Source of the DNA: Bacteroidales bacterium
Lineage (GTDB): Bacteria > Bacteroidota > Bacteroidia > Bacteroidales > WCHB1-69
Reading direction: 5' to 3'
Assembly: GCA_028683685.1 (NCBI GenBank)
Contig: JAQUHH010000184.1
Span: forward strand, 1 to 5,236
DNA length: 5,236 nucleotides
The notes below the pieces were generated by a model, which saw only the letters and a program-made list of their open reading frames with translations, searched no databases and had not been told where the DNA came from. Below, piece by piece: positions 1-5,236 of this stretch (position 1 is its first letter; the number at the start of each line of letters is the position of its first letter). Made by a program: the position numbers and the translations under genes.

Positions 1-557
1 TTATCGACAATAAAATCCATTCCTATCCAATGAAAGGAACCATTGATGCATCAATTGAAAATGCGGAACAAAAAATCATGAACGATCCAAAAGAGATTGA
101 CGAACAACATGCCGTTGTCAATTCCGTCCAAAATGAGTTGAATAGAGTTGCCAAAAATGTCAGAATTGAACGATTCAGATACATCGATCGCTTAAAAACC
201 AATCAAAAAGAACTGCTACAAGTGAGCTCTGAAGTCTGTGGCGATTTAGATTGTGACTGGCATGAAAAAATGGGAGATATTTTGATGGAATTGCTTCCAG
301 CTGCTTCCATTTCGGGTTCACCAAAATCCAAAACCTTGGAAATAATTCAAAAAGCAGAAATAACAGAAAGAGGCTACTACTGCGGAATTATGGGAATATA
401 CGACGGGCAATCATTGGATACGGCAGTAATGATTCGATACATTCAAGACACCAAAAATGGTTTGCAATATCATAGTGGTGGCGGTATTACCATCAACAGT
501 CAAGCTGAAAAAGAGTATCAAGAATTAATAGACAAAGTATATGTGCCGCTTTATTGA
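1..557 (+). CDS. pabB: Aminodeoxychorismate synthase component I, chorismate-binding domain (3' part, 5' end outside window)
   Basis: This enzyme converts chorismate plus ammonia (from a PabA-type glutaminase) to 4-amino-4-deoxychorismate for folate synthesis in the cytoplasm. The reading frame is open from base 3; the ATG at 30 is internal, because the codons before it (I-D-N-K-I-H-S-Y-P) run straight into the family motif P-M-K-G-T (27-41). The Lys in that motif is typical of PabB, where TrpE usually has Ala. Other family landmarks are L-L-Q-V-S-S-E (about 213-233), A-A-S-I-S-G-S-P-K (300-326), R-G-Y-Y-C-G (369-386), S-G-G-G-I (474-488) and E-Y-Q-E-L-I-D-K near the C-terminus. Oddity: the segment usually close to I-V-D-L-x-R-N-D-L reads V-V-N-S-V-Q-N-E-L (114-140), although the Glu before it (102-104) is kept. 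The stop overlaps the next gene by 17 bases, suggesting coupled translation. Anthranilate or isochorismate synthase is possible but less likely given the Lys and the neighbour. Confidence 0.86.
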   Translation, partial: IDNKIHSYPMKGTIDASIENAEQKIMNDPKEIDEQHAVVNSVQNELNRVAKNVRIERFRYIDRLKTNQKELLQVSSEVCGDLDCDWHEKMGDILMELLPAASISGSPKSKTLEIIQKAEITERGYYCGIMGIYDGQSLDTAVMIRYIQDTKNGLQYHSGGGITINSQAEKEYQELIDKVYVPLY

Positions 558-1128
558 AAGCATTCGTCTTGAAAATGGCAGCATAAAACTGCTTGATTAT
601 CACCAAGATAGGGTGAACAAAACGGGAGTGCACTATTTTGAAAAAAATAATACTATTAATCTTAAAAAAGAACTTGAGAAAGAGACCCTTCCAGCTATTG
701 GAGTCCATAAAATTCGAATTCTCTATTCGCAAAAAATTCATTCATTGGAAATTTTGCCGTATGAACAACTAAGCTTTTCAAAATTTGAAATAATACAAAT
801 TCCTACGGACTTTAATTATCCATTTAAATATTCAGACCGTACTCTTTTTGAAGAGCTTACAAAAAGCATAAGCCGCAATACTATTGCTTTATTCTCCAAA
901 AATAAACTTTTGACAGATGCATTATTTGCTAATTTAGTATTTAAAAAAAACGGAAGGCTTTTTACACCCGATACACCCCTATTAAATGGAATTCAGCGAC
1001 AATTTTTAATAAAAACAAAACAAATTCAAGAAGCTAAAATTTCGGAAGAAAATATCTATTCTTTCGAAAAACTAGGACTTATTAACGCTATGATACCGAT
1101 AGAAAATATCGATTTTATAGAAATTTAA
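541..1128 (+). CDS. pabC: Class IV PLP-dependent enzyme, probable 4-amino-4-deoxychorismate lyase
   Basis: The likely role is to split 4-amino-4-deoxychorismate into p-aminobenzoate and pyruvate, the step after PabB. The protein has 195 residues, shorter than E. coli PabC (about 270), but the short form is common in Bacteroidota as I know the family. The start M-C-R-F-I-E-S-I is characteristic of this group. Lys96, in F-K-Y-S-D-R, is the best candidate for the PLP-binding lysine. The fold-type IV signature follows as L-T-D-A-L-F-A-N-L-V-F (124-134), then F-T-P-D-T-P-L-L-N-G-I-Q-R (141-153). There is no signal peptide or membrane segment, so it is cytoplasmic. It starts inside the end of pabB with a 17-base overlap, so translational coupling and joint function are likely. 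A branched-chain or D-amino-acid aminotransferase is the main alternative from sequence class alone; the pabB neighbour argues for PabC. Confidence 0.82.
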   Translation: MCRFIESIRLENGSIKLLDYHQDRVNKTGVHYFEKNNTINLKKELEKETLPAIGVHKIRILYSQKIHSLEILPYEQLSFSKFEIIQIPTDFNYPFKYSDRTLFEELTKSISRNTIALFSKNKLLTDALFANLVFKKNGRLFTPDTPLLNGIQRQFLIKTKQIQEAKISEENIYSFEKLGLINAMIPIENIDFIEI

Positions 1129-1145
1129 ATTCAAGTTTTTTTTTA

Positions 1146-1155
1146 TATTTTTGTC
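1146..1155 (+). promoter_or_regulatory. Upstream candidate -7 promoter element of the btuB leader
   Basis: TATTTTTG (1146-1153) fits the Bacteroidota -7 consensus TAnnTTTG and is followed by TC. The same 10-mer TATTTTTGTC occurs at 4731-4740 ahead of prfA. It lies 17 bases after the pabC stop, just after a T-run. It could be a second start site, or its TTTG (1150-1153) could serve as the -33 element of the next promoter. Confidence 0.4.
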
Positions 1156-1184
1156 CCCTTTATTCAAAATAAACCGTATATTTG
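1150..1184 (+). promoter_or_regulatory. Candidate promoter of the riboswitch-btuB-btuG unit
   Basis: The -7 element is TATATTTG at 1177-1184, an exact match to TAnnTTTG. A TTTG at 1150-1153 lies 23 bases upstream, at the upper end of the spacing known for the -33 element. Transcription would begin around 1190, exactly where the 5' arm of the riboswitch P1 stem starts (1192). That placement is the strongest support for this site over the one at 1146. Confidence 0.6.
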
Positions 1185-1191
1185 TCGAACT

Positions 1192-1366
1192 TATTGAAAG
1201 TTTTTGGGCATTAAAAAGCTCAAATTCAAGGGAATCCGGTGAGAATCCGGAACTATACCCGTAGCTGTAAATTCCATTCGGGGGTTTTAAAAACCAATGC
1301 CACTGTCGATTTTTTCGATGGGAAGGCTTTAAAATCCAGGAAAAGTCAGAAGACCTACTTTCAATA
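1192..1366 (+). promoter_or_regulatory. Cobalamin (vitamin B12) riboswitch aptamer
   Basis: An RNA element that binds a cobalamin and controls the downstream uptake operon. It is closed by a perfect 10-bp P1 helix: TATTGAAAGT (1192-1201) pairs with ACTTTCAATA (1357-1366). Inside lie the family core blocks in the right order. GGGAATCCGGTG (1230-1241) is followed by the matching CCGG (1247-1250) that closes P3. Next is CCCGTAGCTGTAA (1258-1270), where the family usually has CCCGCaaCTGTaA. GCCACTG (1299-1305) and TGGGAAGGC (1319-1327) flank a small hairpin, TCGA 1306-1309 with TCGA 1315-1318. Last is the B12 box AGTCAGAAGACCTAC (1344-1358), where the family more often reads GYCAGGAGACCTGCC. The core differs from consensus at several bases, so the ligand preference (adenosyl- versus methyl/hydroxocobalamin) cannot be read from it. 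The downstream genes, a TonB receptor and a BtuG-like lipoprotein, fit B12 control. Confidence 0.93.
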
Positions 1367-1376
1367 TTAATTCGTA

Positions 1377-1393
1377 GCTTTCGGGTGAAAAGC
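1377..1393 (+). promoter_or_regulatory. Small hairpin just after the aptamer, loop CGGGTGA
   Basis: GCTTT (1377-1381) pairs with AAAGC (1389-1393), leaving the 7-base loop CGGGTGA (1382-1388). It lies 10 bases after P1, where the P13 hairpin of cobalamin riboswitches is expected; the P13 loop normally makes a kissing contact with the L5 region of the aptamer. Part of the loop, CGGGT, is complementary to ACCCG (1257-1261) in the aptamer core. I infer a P13-like role. The stem is short, and the pairing partner is not in the place where L5 usually lies. Confidence 0.5.
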
Positions 1394-1422
1394 AAAGAAT
1401 CAAAGTGTTACACGCACTGAAA

Positions 1423-1466
1423 TTCATTTTCTCCCACAAGCCTTTGTAAATATTTGAGAAAATGAA
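1423..1466 (+). promoter_or_regulatory. Start-codon-sequestering hairpin of the riboswitch expression platform
   Basis: TTCATTTTCTC (1423-1433) is the exact reverse complement of GAGAAAATGAA (1456-1466), an 11-bp perfect stem. The 3' arm contains the btuB start codon (1462-1464) and the A-rich bases just before it, which matter for initiation in Bacteroidota where Shine-Dalgarno pairing is little used. The 22-base loop can hold a nested 4-bp stem (ACAA 1436-1439 with TTGT 1444-1447). There is no T-run after the stem, so it does not look like a terminator. The structure suggests control of translation: when formed, ribosomes cannot reach the AUG. That the ligand-bound aptamer favours it is inferred from how cobalamin riboswitches usually work. 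Confidence 0.75.
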
Positions 1467-3423
1467 GCAAAATCAATATTTATGGTCATTTTTGTTTGCC
1501 GGAATTCTATTTCTGACGAACATGAATTTGTTTTCTCAAAAAACCGATACAATAATCACTATTCCACCTGTTGATATTGTTTCGGAAAAACCATTAAAAG
1601 ACCGCATTGTTCAACGAATTAAAATTGATACAACGCTGATTCAAAATTATTTAAATAATAATTTATCTGATTTACTAAGCAATCATACGCCTTTATTTGT
1701 AAAAACATATGGACAAGGTTCGTTGGCAACAATTTCTTTCAGAGGAGCAGGCGCTTCTCACACTTCAGTAGAGTGGAATGGAATAAATATCAATAATCCG
1801 ATGCTCGGACAGGTTGATTTTTCTCAACTGCCAATCATTTTTATCGATCAAATCGAAATTCTTCCCGGAAGCAGTTCCCTTCAAAACAACAGCGGAGCAT
1901 TGGGCGGAATGATAAATATTTCTTCACACCCCAAATTTGACAAAAAACTTTACGGAATGGCCGGCTTTTCATACGGTAGTTTCAATACCAAACAAAGTTT
2001 TGCACAAATTGGTGGAGGAAATTCAAAATGGCAAAGCCGACTCAGGGTGTTTCATGAAACTTCGGATAATAATTTTGAATATTACAACAATGCAAACGGA
2101 CTTTGGAATTACGAAAACCAAAAAAATGCTTCGTACGAAAAAAAAGGAATATTGGCAGAAACTCACTATCAAGCAACTAAAAACCTTCTCTCAGGGTCAT
2201 TCTGGTATCATGAAAGCGATCGAAATATCCCCCCAATTATGTCTTTCCAAGGAATGGAAAGAATTGAAAACCAAAAAGATAGAGATATTAGAACTTCTAT
2301 AAAGTGGATTTCATTTTTTAAAAAGGGAAATTCGGATTTAAACGCTGGTCTTTCCTTCAACCATCTAAATTACTATTTGGCACATCAAACCCAATTCGGA
2401 CTATATGAAAACTACCGAAACAGCAGCGAAAGTGAAAGTTATTTTCTAAAATACAAACTTGAATTTAATCTGCGAAAAAAACTTTTCCTACGCTGGAATT
2501 CCAATTTTGACCATGCAAGTGCGTATTATATTGATCACAGACAAGATCAAAGTTTTAATCCTAAACGAAATACTTTGGGAAGCAGTTTGGCTCTTTTTTA
2601 TACTCATAGAGAATCTACTTCCTTTTACATTCTTGCTCGTAAAGAGATGATAGATAATAAATTAACACCATTTATGCCAGCTATTGGAATGGAAATAAAC
2701 AACTTATTTTTCAAGAGATTTATTATCAAAACCAATCTTTCCTCAAATTATCACCAAGCCAGTCTCAACGACATGTATTGGGAACCCGGCGGAAATCCAG
2801 ATTTAAAATCTGAAAAAGCAATTTCGGCAGATGTAGAATTATCATACTCAAACAAGCAAAACAGTGTACTATTTTATCAAATATCTTCTTCTTTTTATGC
2901 CTCCTTGGTCGATAATTGGATTGTTTGGCAACCCAGCGAATTCCGCTATTGGACTGCTCAAAACATACAAGAAGTTTTCGCCAGAGGCCTAGAAACTAAA
3001 ACTGAAATCAAAACAAATTTCAAAAAATTAAATGTGGTTTTCTTTGCAAATTACTCCTTTACAAAAACAGAAAATATTGAAACCGATTTAGATCATATAA
3101 AATCACTTGGCGATCAATTAATCTACATTCCCGAAAACAAAGCAAATGCCTTTGTGAATTTTGTTTACAGCGGCTATCAACTAAATTATGCCTATAATTT
3201 TATCGGAAAAAGATTCACTTCTGGAAATGAAAACGATGAACGGCACTTTTTGCCATGGTATAATCTTCATAATATTGGATTTTCTAAAAAGTGGATATTC
3301 AAACAATGGTCATCAGATATAGAACTGAAAATCAATAATTTACTAAATACTGATTACCAAGCCATTTTATGGAGAGCCATGCCCAAAAGAAACTATTCGC
3401 TCACTCTAAAAATAAATTTCTAA
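1462..3423 (+). CDS. btuB: TonB-dependent outer-membrane vitamin B12 receptor, BtuB-like
   Basis: A 653-residue outer-membrane beta-barrel receptor that imports cobalamin into the periplasm using TonB/ExbBD energy. A signal peptide (about 1-25) has a basic start, a hydrophobic core L-W-S-F-L-F-A-G-I-L-F-L and probable cleavage at L-F-S/Q. The stretch I-T-I-P-P-V-D-I-V (32-40) is in the place of a TonB box. The plug domain covers about 60-155, with I-S-F-R-G-A-G (91-97), E-I-L-P-G-S-S-S (132-139) and G-A-L-G-G-M-I-N-I (145-153). The rest is barrel, ending I-N-N-L-L-N-T-D-Y-Q and a terminal Phe suited to BAM-dependent insertion. It lacks the N-terminal carboxypeptidase-like extension common in SusC-type receptors. 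Length is close to E. coli BtuB (614). Substrate assignment rests mainly on the riboswitch in its leader and the BtuG-like gene 9 bases downstream; from sequence alone another siderophore or metal complex would be possible. The ATG lies in the sequestering hairpin. Confidence 0.88.
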   Translation: MKQNQYLWSFLFAGILFLTNMNLFSQKTDTIITIPPVDIVSEKPLKDRIVQRIKIDTTLIQNYLNNNLSDLLSNHTPLFVKTYGQGSLATISFRGAGASHTSVEWNGININNPMLGQVDFSQLPIIFIDQIEILPGSSSLQNNSGALGGMINISSHPKFDKKLYGMAGFSYGSFNTKQSFAQIGGGNSKWQSRLRVFHETSDNNFEYYNNANGLWNYENQKNASYEKKGILAETHYQATKNLLSGSFWYHESDRNIPPIMSFQGMERIENQKDRDIRTSIKWISFFKKGNSDLNAGLSFNHLNYYLAHQTQFGLYENYRNSSESESYFLKYKLEFNLRKKLFLRWNSNFDHASAYYIDHRQDQSFNPKRNTLGSSLALFYTHRESTSFYILARKEMIDNKLTPFMPAIGMEINNLFFKRFIIKTNLSSNYHQASLNDMYWEPGGNPDLKSEKAISADVELSYSNKQNSVLFYQISSSFYASLVDNWIVWQPSEFRYWTAQNIQEVFARGLETKTEIKTNFKKLNVVFFANYSFTKTENIETDLDHIKSLGDQLIYIPENKANAFVNFVYSGYQLNYAYNFIGKRFTSGNENDERHFLPWYNLHNIGFSKKWIFKQWSSDIELKINNLLNTDYQAILWRAMPKRNYSLTLKINF

Positions 3424-3432
3424 AACTATATT

Positions 3433-4503
3433 ATGAAAAAACCGACTCAATTTTTCTTTGTATTCTTTATTGTTTTTCTTGTTTCCTGCCGAAAAGAGGA
3501 ACCACCCGTAAAAGAATATCAAGAAGACAAGGGAGTTTTTATTTGTAATGAAGGTAATTTTATGAGTGGAAATTCCTCCCTCTCTTTTTTCAACACAAAT
3601 ACAAAAAAAATAAGCAATGAAGTGTTTTATAATGCCAATGGATTTCCTTTAGGAGATGTTTGCCAATCGATGAAAATTTTTGGCAATTACGGATTTATCG
3701 TAATTAATAATTCAGGAAAAATAATGGTATTAAACACAACAACATTCAAATATATTGCAAGCATAAGTAACTTACCATCGCCGCGATATTTAGAAATAAT
3801 TTCCAATACAAAAGCCTACGTTTCTGATTATTCGAGTCATTACATCTCCATTATTGATCCAAGCCAATTTATCATCAAAGGCAATATTCATATTGGAGCC
3901 ACAACAGAAGCAATTTGTAAAAGTGAAGATTTCATTTTCGTCAGCAGTTGGTCATTTGGAAATAAAATTTATAAAATTGACAGCAGAATTGATAAAGTAA
4001 TAGATTCTGTAGAAGTAGTAATTCAACCAAACAGTATGGTTTTCGACAAAAACAATAAATTGTGGGTTTTGTCAGACGGAGGATTTAATGGTTTAGCATA
4101 CGGTTGGGAAAATGCAGCATTAAGCCGAATCAATCCCGAAGATATGAGTATAGAAGCTGTCTTTACATTTGAAAACAAAGATTTATCACCCACTCGATTG
4201 CAAATTTCACAAGGAAGAGATACGCTTTATTATCTCAACGGTGGTTGGGGTGTTTTGCATCCTTCTTCGGGAGTTTGTCAAATGTCAATAAATGACAATT
4301 CATTGCCACAAACAGCTCTAATTCAAGAAAATGGACGCTTATTTTTTGGATTGGGAATTCATCCAAGCAATGGGAATATTTACATTTCCGATGCCAAAGA
4401 TTATGTAAAAAATTCTGTAGTATATCGTTATTCCTCACAAGCAAACTTGCTTGATTCTTTTAAAGTAGACATTGGAGCCGGATATTTTTGCTTTAAAGAA
4501 TAA
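3433..4503 (+). CDS. btuG: Surface lipoprotein with YncE-like beta-propeller, BtuG-type corrinoid-binding protein
   Basis: A 356-residue lipoprotein. Residues 1-18 are a lipoprotein signal peptide (K-K, then a Phe/Val/Ile-rich core) ending in the lipobox L-V-S-C with Cys19 as the lipidated residue. The next residues, R-K-E-E-P, fit the Bacteroidota surface-export signal (X-K-(D/E)2-X after the Cys), so it should face outward. From about residue 34 it shows repeated short beta-strand units typical of the seven-bladed YncE / DUF5074 propeller: N-E-G-N-F (39-43), L-G-D-V-C-Q-S-M (73-80), L-P-S-P-R (104-108), the best blade P-N-S-M-V-F-D then L-W-V-L-S (199-214), and I-Y-I-S-D-A-K-D-Y (326-334). 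In Bacteroides the homologous BtuG binds cobalamin very tightly and caps BtuB to pass it on; I infer the same here from family and operon position. There is no separate promoter visible, so it shares the riboswitch-controlled transcript. The fold alone would not fix the ligand. Confidence 0.78.
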   Translation: MKKPTQFFFVFFIVFLVSCRKEEPPVKEYQEDKGVFICNEGNFMSGNSSLSFFNTNTKKISNEVFYNANGFPLGDVCQSMKIFGNYGFIVINNSGKIMVLNTTTFKYIASISNLPSPRYLEIISNTKAYVSDYSSHYISIIDPSQFIIKGNIHIGATTEAICKSEDFIFVSSWSFGNKIYKIDSRIDKVIDSVEVVIQPNSMVFDKNNKLWVLSDGGFNGLAYGWENAALSRINPEDMSIEAVFTFENKDLSPTRLQISQGRDTLYYLNGGWGVLHPSSGVCQMSINDNSLPQTALIQENGRLFFGLGIHPSNGNIYISDAKDYVKNSVVYRYSSQANLLDSFKVDIGAGYFCFKE

Positions 4504-4566
4504 TTTTGAAGCAGATTAAATTTTCAAAAAATATATTATTAATAAAACATTTGTTGAGTTTTATAT

Positions 4567-4581
4567 AATTGATAATCAATT
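4567..4581. repeat. 15-base perfect palindrome in the btuG-prfA spacer
   Basis: AATTGAT and ATCAATT are perfect inverted arms around a single A at 4574. As DNA this is a symmetrical site that a dimeric regulator could bind. As RNA it gives at most a 6-bp A/U-rich stem with a UAA loop followed by GUUUUG, a weak terminator at best. The region is extremely AT-rich, so chance is a real possibility. Confidence 0.35.
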
Positions 4582-4605
4582 GTTTTGTGCTAAAAAAAAT
4601 CACAT

Positions 4606-4634
4606 AAATAATAATTTTATACTTTTATTATTTT
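4606..4634 (+). terminator. Possible weak terminator after btuG, A/T-only hairpin
   Basis: AAATAATAA (4606-4614) is the exact reverse complement of TTATTATTT (4625-4633), with a 10-base loop. The 3' arm itself is T-rich and one more T follows. A 9-bp stem without any G-C pair is weak, so it may only contribute to ending the btuB-btuG transcript, which finishes about 100 bases upstream. No stronger hairpin is visible in the spacer. Confidence 0.25.
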
Positions 4635-4730
4635 GAAGACGAAGCCACCGAAACATAAATAAATCATTTTTAAAAAACTTGTTTTTGGCATCCCTTTTAT
4701 AAATCTGCTCAAGGGTACTATTTTTTTTTG

Positions 4731-4740
4731 TATTTTTGTC
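4731..4740 (+). promoter_or_regulatory. Candidate -7 promoter element of prfA
   Basis: TATTTTTG (4731-4738) matches TAnnTTTG exactly and continues with TC, as do both elements ahead of btuB. It lies 29 bases before the prfA start codon, which would give a short leader of about 25 bases. No clear TTTG -33 element is found at the usual distance; the region upstream is instead G/C-containing (about 4707-4716) and then a T-run directly abutting the element. Confidence 0.5.
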
Positions 4741-4767
4741 ACTCAAAAAACGCTGAATAAAAGCAAT

Positions 4768-5236
4768 ATGGATACTATTTTCGAAAAATTACAAGTGATT
4801 CACAACAGATGGATTGAGATTGGTGAAAAAATCACGGATCCTGATATTATTTCTAACATGAAGTTGTATGTTAAACTCAACAAGGATTACAAAGATTTAA
4901 TTCCAGTAGTAGATGCATATAAAGAATATAAAAATATCATTGGCAATATTAAAAATGCCAAAGAGGTATTAGCTACAGAAAAAGACGAAGAGTTCAGAGA
5001 AATGGCAAAATCGGAATTGGACGAACTTATTGAACGCAAAGATGCTTTAGATGAGGAAATCCGATTGCTATTGTTGCCATCCGATCCTCAAGATGGTAAA
5101 AACGCCATTATTGAAATACGAGCGGGAACGGGTGGCGATGAAGCATCGATTTTTGCTGGAGATTTATTTAGAATGTATGTTCATTTCTGTGAAACAAAGA
5201 ATTGGAAAATAGATATAGCCAGTCAAACGGAAGGAA
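4768..5236 (+). CDS. prfA: Peptide chain release factor 1 (RF1), N-terminal part, continues past window
   Basis: RF1 reads UAA and UAG stop codons and triggers release of the finished protein from the ribosome. The window holds the first 156 codons. Residues 1-110 are the helical, charged N-terminal domain (for example M-D-T-I-F-E-K-L at the start and L-D-E-L-I-E-R-K-D near 85-92). The family signature I-I-E-I-R-A-G-T-G-G-D-E-A follows at 114-126, then F-A-G-D-L-F-R-M-Y (129-137). The G-T-G-G-D-E-A and G-D-L-F-R-M-Y forms favour RF1 over RF2. The anticodon-like tripeptide and the GGQ catalytic loop lie beyond the window. The start was chosen because it aligns with the usual RF1 N-terminus and no ATG lies in frame just upstream. 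It has its own candidate promoter and is separated from btuG by 264 bases, so it is probably a separate transcription unit. Confidence 0.95.
   Translation, partial: MDTIFEKLQVIHNRWIEIGEKITDPDIISNMKLYVKLNKDYKDLIPVVDAYKEYKNIIGNIKNAKEVLATEKDEEFREMAKSELDELIERKDALDEEIRLLLLPSDPQDGKNAIIEIRAGTGGDEASIFAGDLFRMYVHFCETKNWKIDIASQTEG

Noticed and set aside
493..741. 82-codon open frame on the - strand over the pabB-pabC junction
   Set aside because: It is antisense to two conserved coding regions and is Phe/Ile-rich, as shifted AT-rich sequence usually is.
1129..1145. Terminator after pabC from the T-run at 1137-1144
   Set aside because: There is a T-run but no stable stem before it; only the short A/T palindrome AATTTAAATT (1122-1131) is present.
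1232..1250. Direct repeat GAATCCGG (1232-1239 and 1243-1250)
   Set aside because: It is explained by the P3 hairpin of the cobalamin riboswitch: CCGG is self-complementary and the flanking bases are family-conserved.
1072..1395. 107-codon open frame on the - strand across the pabC end and the riboswitch
   Set aside because: It is antisense to the riboswitch aptamer, has no recognisable motif, and its existence follows from the conserved RNA blocks having no stop in that frame.
1456..1466. GAGAA before the btuB ATG as a Shine-Dalgarno site
   Set aside because: GAGAA lies immediately against the start codon, too close to act as a Shine-Dalgarno sequence, and this phylum rarely uses one; the segment is better explained as the hairpin arm.
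1937..2302. 121-codon open frame on the + strand inside btuB
   Set aside because: It lies entirely within the well-supported receptor barrel in another frame, shows no family motif and has a lysine-rich composition expected from shifted AT-rich codons.
4235..4444. 69-codon open frame on the - strand inside btuG
   Set aside because: It is antisense to the propeller domain, with no motif and no promoter.
4672..4686. Inverted repeat AAAAAC / GTTTTT in the spacer
   Set aside because: The loop is 2 bases and the arms are homopolymeric, so it is most likely a chance product of AT-rich sequence.

Overview
The window comes from the chromosome of an AT-rich member of the Bacteroidota. Four things point there. 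The predicted promoters carry the phylum-type TAnnTTTG -7 element (TATATTTG and TATTTTTG). Shine-Dalgarno sites are absent and start codons sit in A-rich leaders. The lipoprotein has a Bacteroidota-type surface-export signal (C-R-K-E-E). A TonB-dependent receptor is paired with a BtuG-like beta-propeller lipoprotein. The sequence does not resolve the organism below phylum.

Layout, all genes on the + strand. (1) Positions 1-557 are the 3' part of a PabB-type chorismate-binding enzyme. It overlaps by 17 bases the complete class IV PLP enzyme at 541-1128, probably PabC; together they would make p-aminobenzoate for folate. (2) Positions 1129-1461 have no gene but are densely regulatory. They hold two TAnnTTTG promoter elements, a cobalamin riboswitch aptamer closed by a perfect 10-bp P1 stem (1192-1366), a small downstream hairpin, and an 11-bp perfect hairpin whose 3' arm contains the btuB start codon. 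(3) Positions 1462-3423 encode a BtuB-like TonB-dependent outer-membrane receptor. Nine bases later, 3433-4503 encode a surface lipoprotein of the BtuG / YncE-like beta-propeller type. (4) Positions 4504-4767 are a very AT-rich spacer with weak hairpins or palindromes and a candidate promoter. (5) Positions 4768-5236 are the 5' part of prfA, peptide chain release factor 1.

The central unit is a vitamin B12 uptake operon. When corrinoid is scarce the leader should leave the btuB start codon open. The receptor and the surface lipoprotein are then made together; the lipoprotein is expected to capture corrinoid and hand it to the TonB-driven receptor. When corrinoid is plentiful the riboswitch should favour the start-codon hairpin. 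The flanking folate and translation genes are housekeeping genes with no evident link to B12. I see no mobile element, CRISPR array, tRNA or rRNA. I do not see a wholly new system: the most interesting material is the RNA architecture of the btuB leader, especially the start-codon hairpin and a long-range complementarity between the aptamer core and a downstream hairpin.
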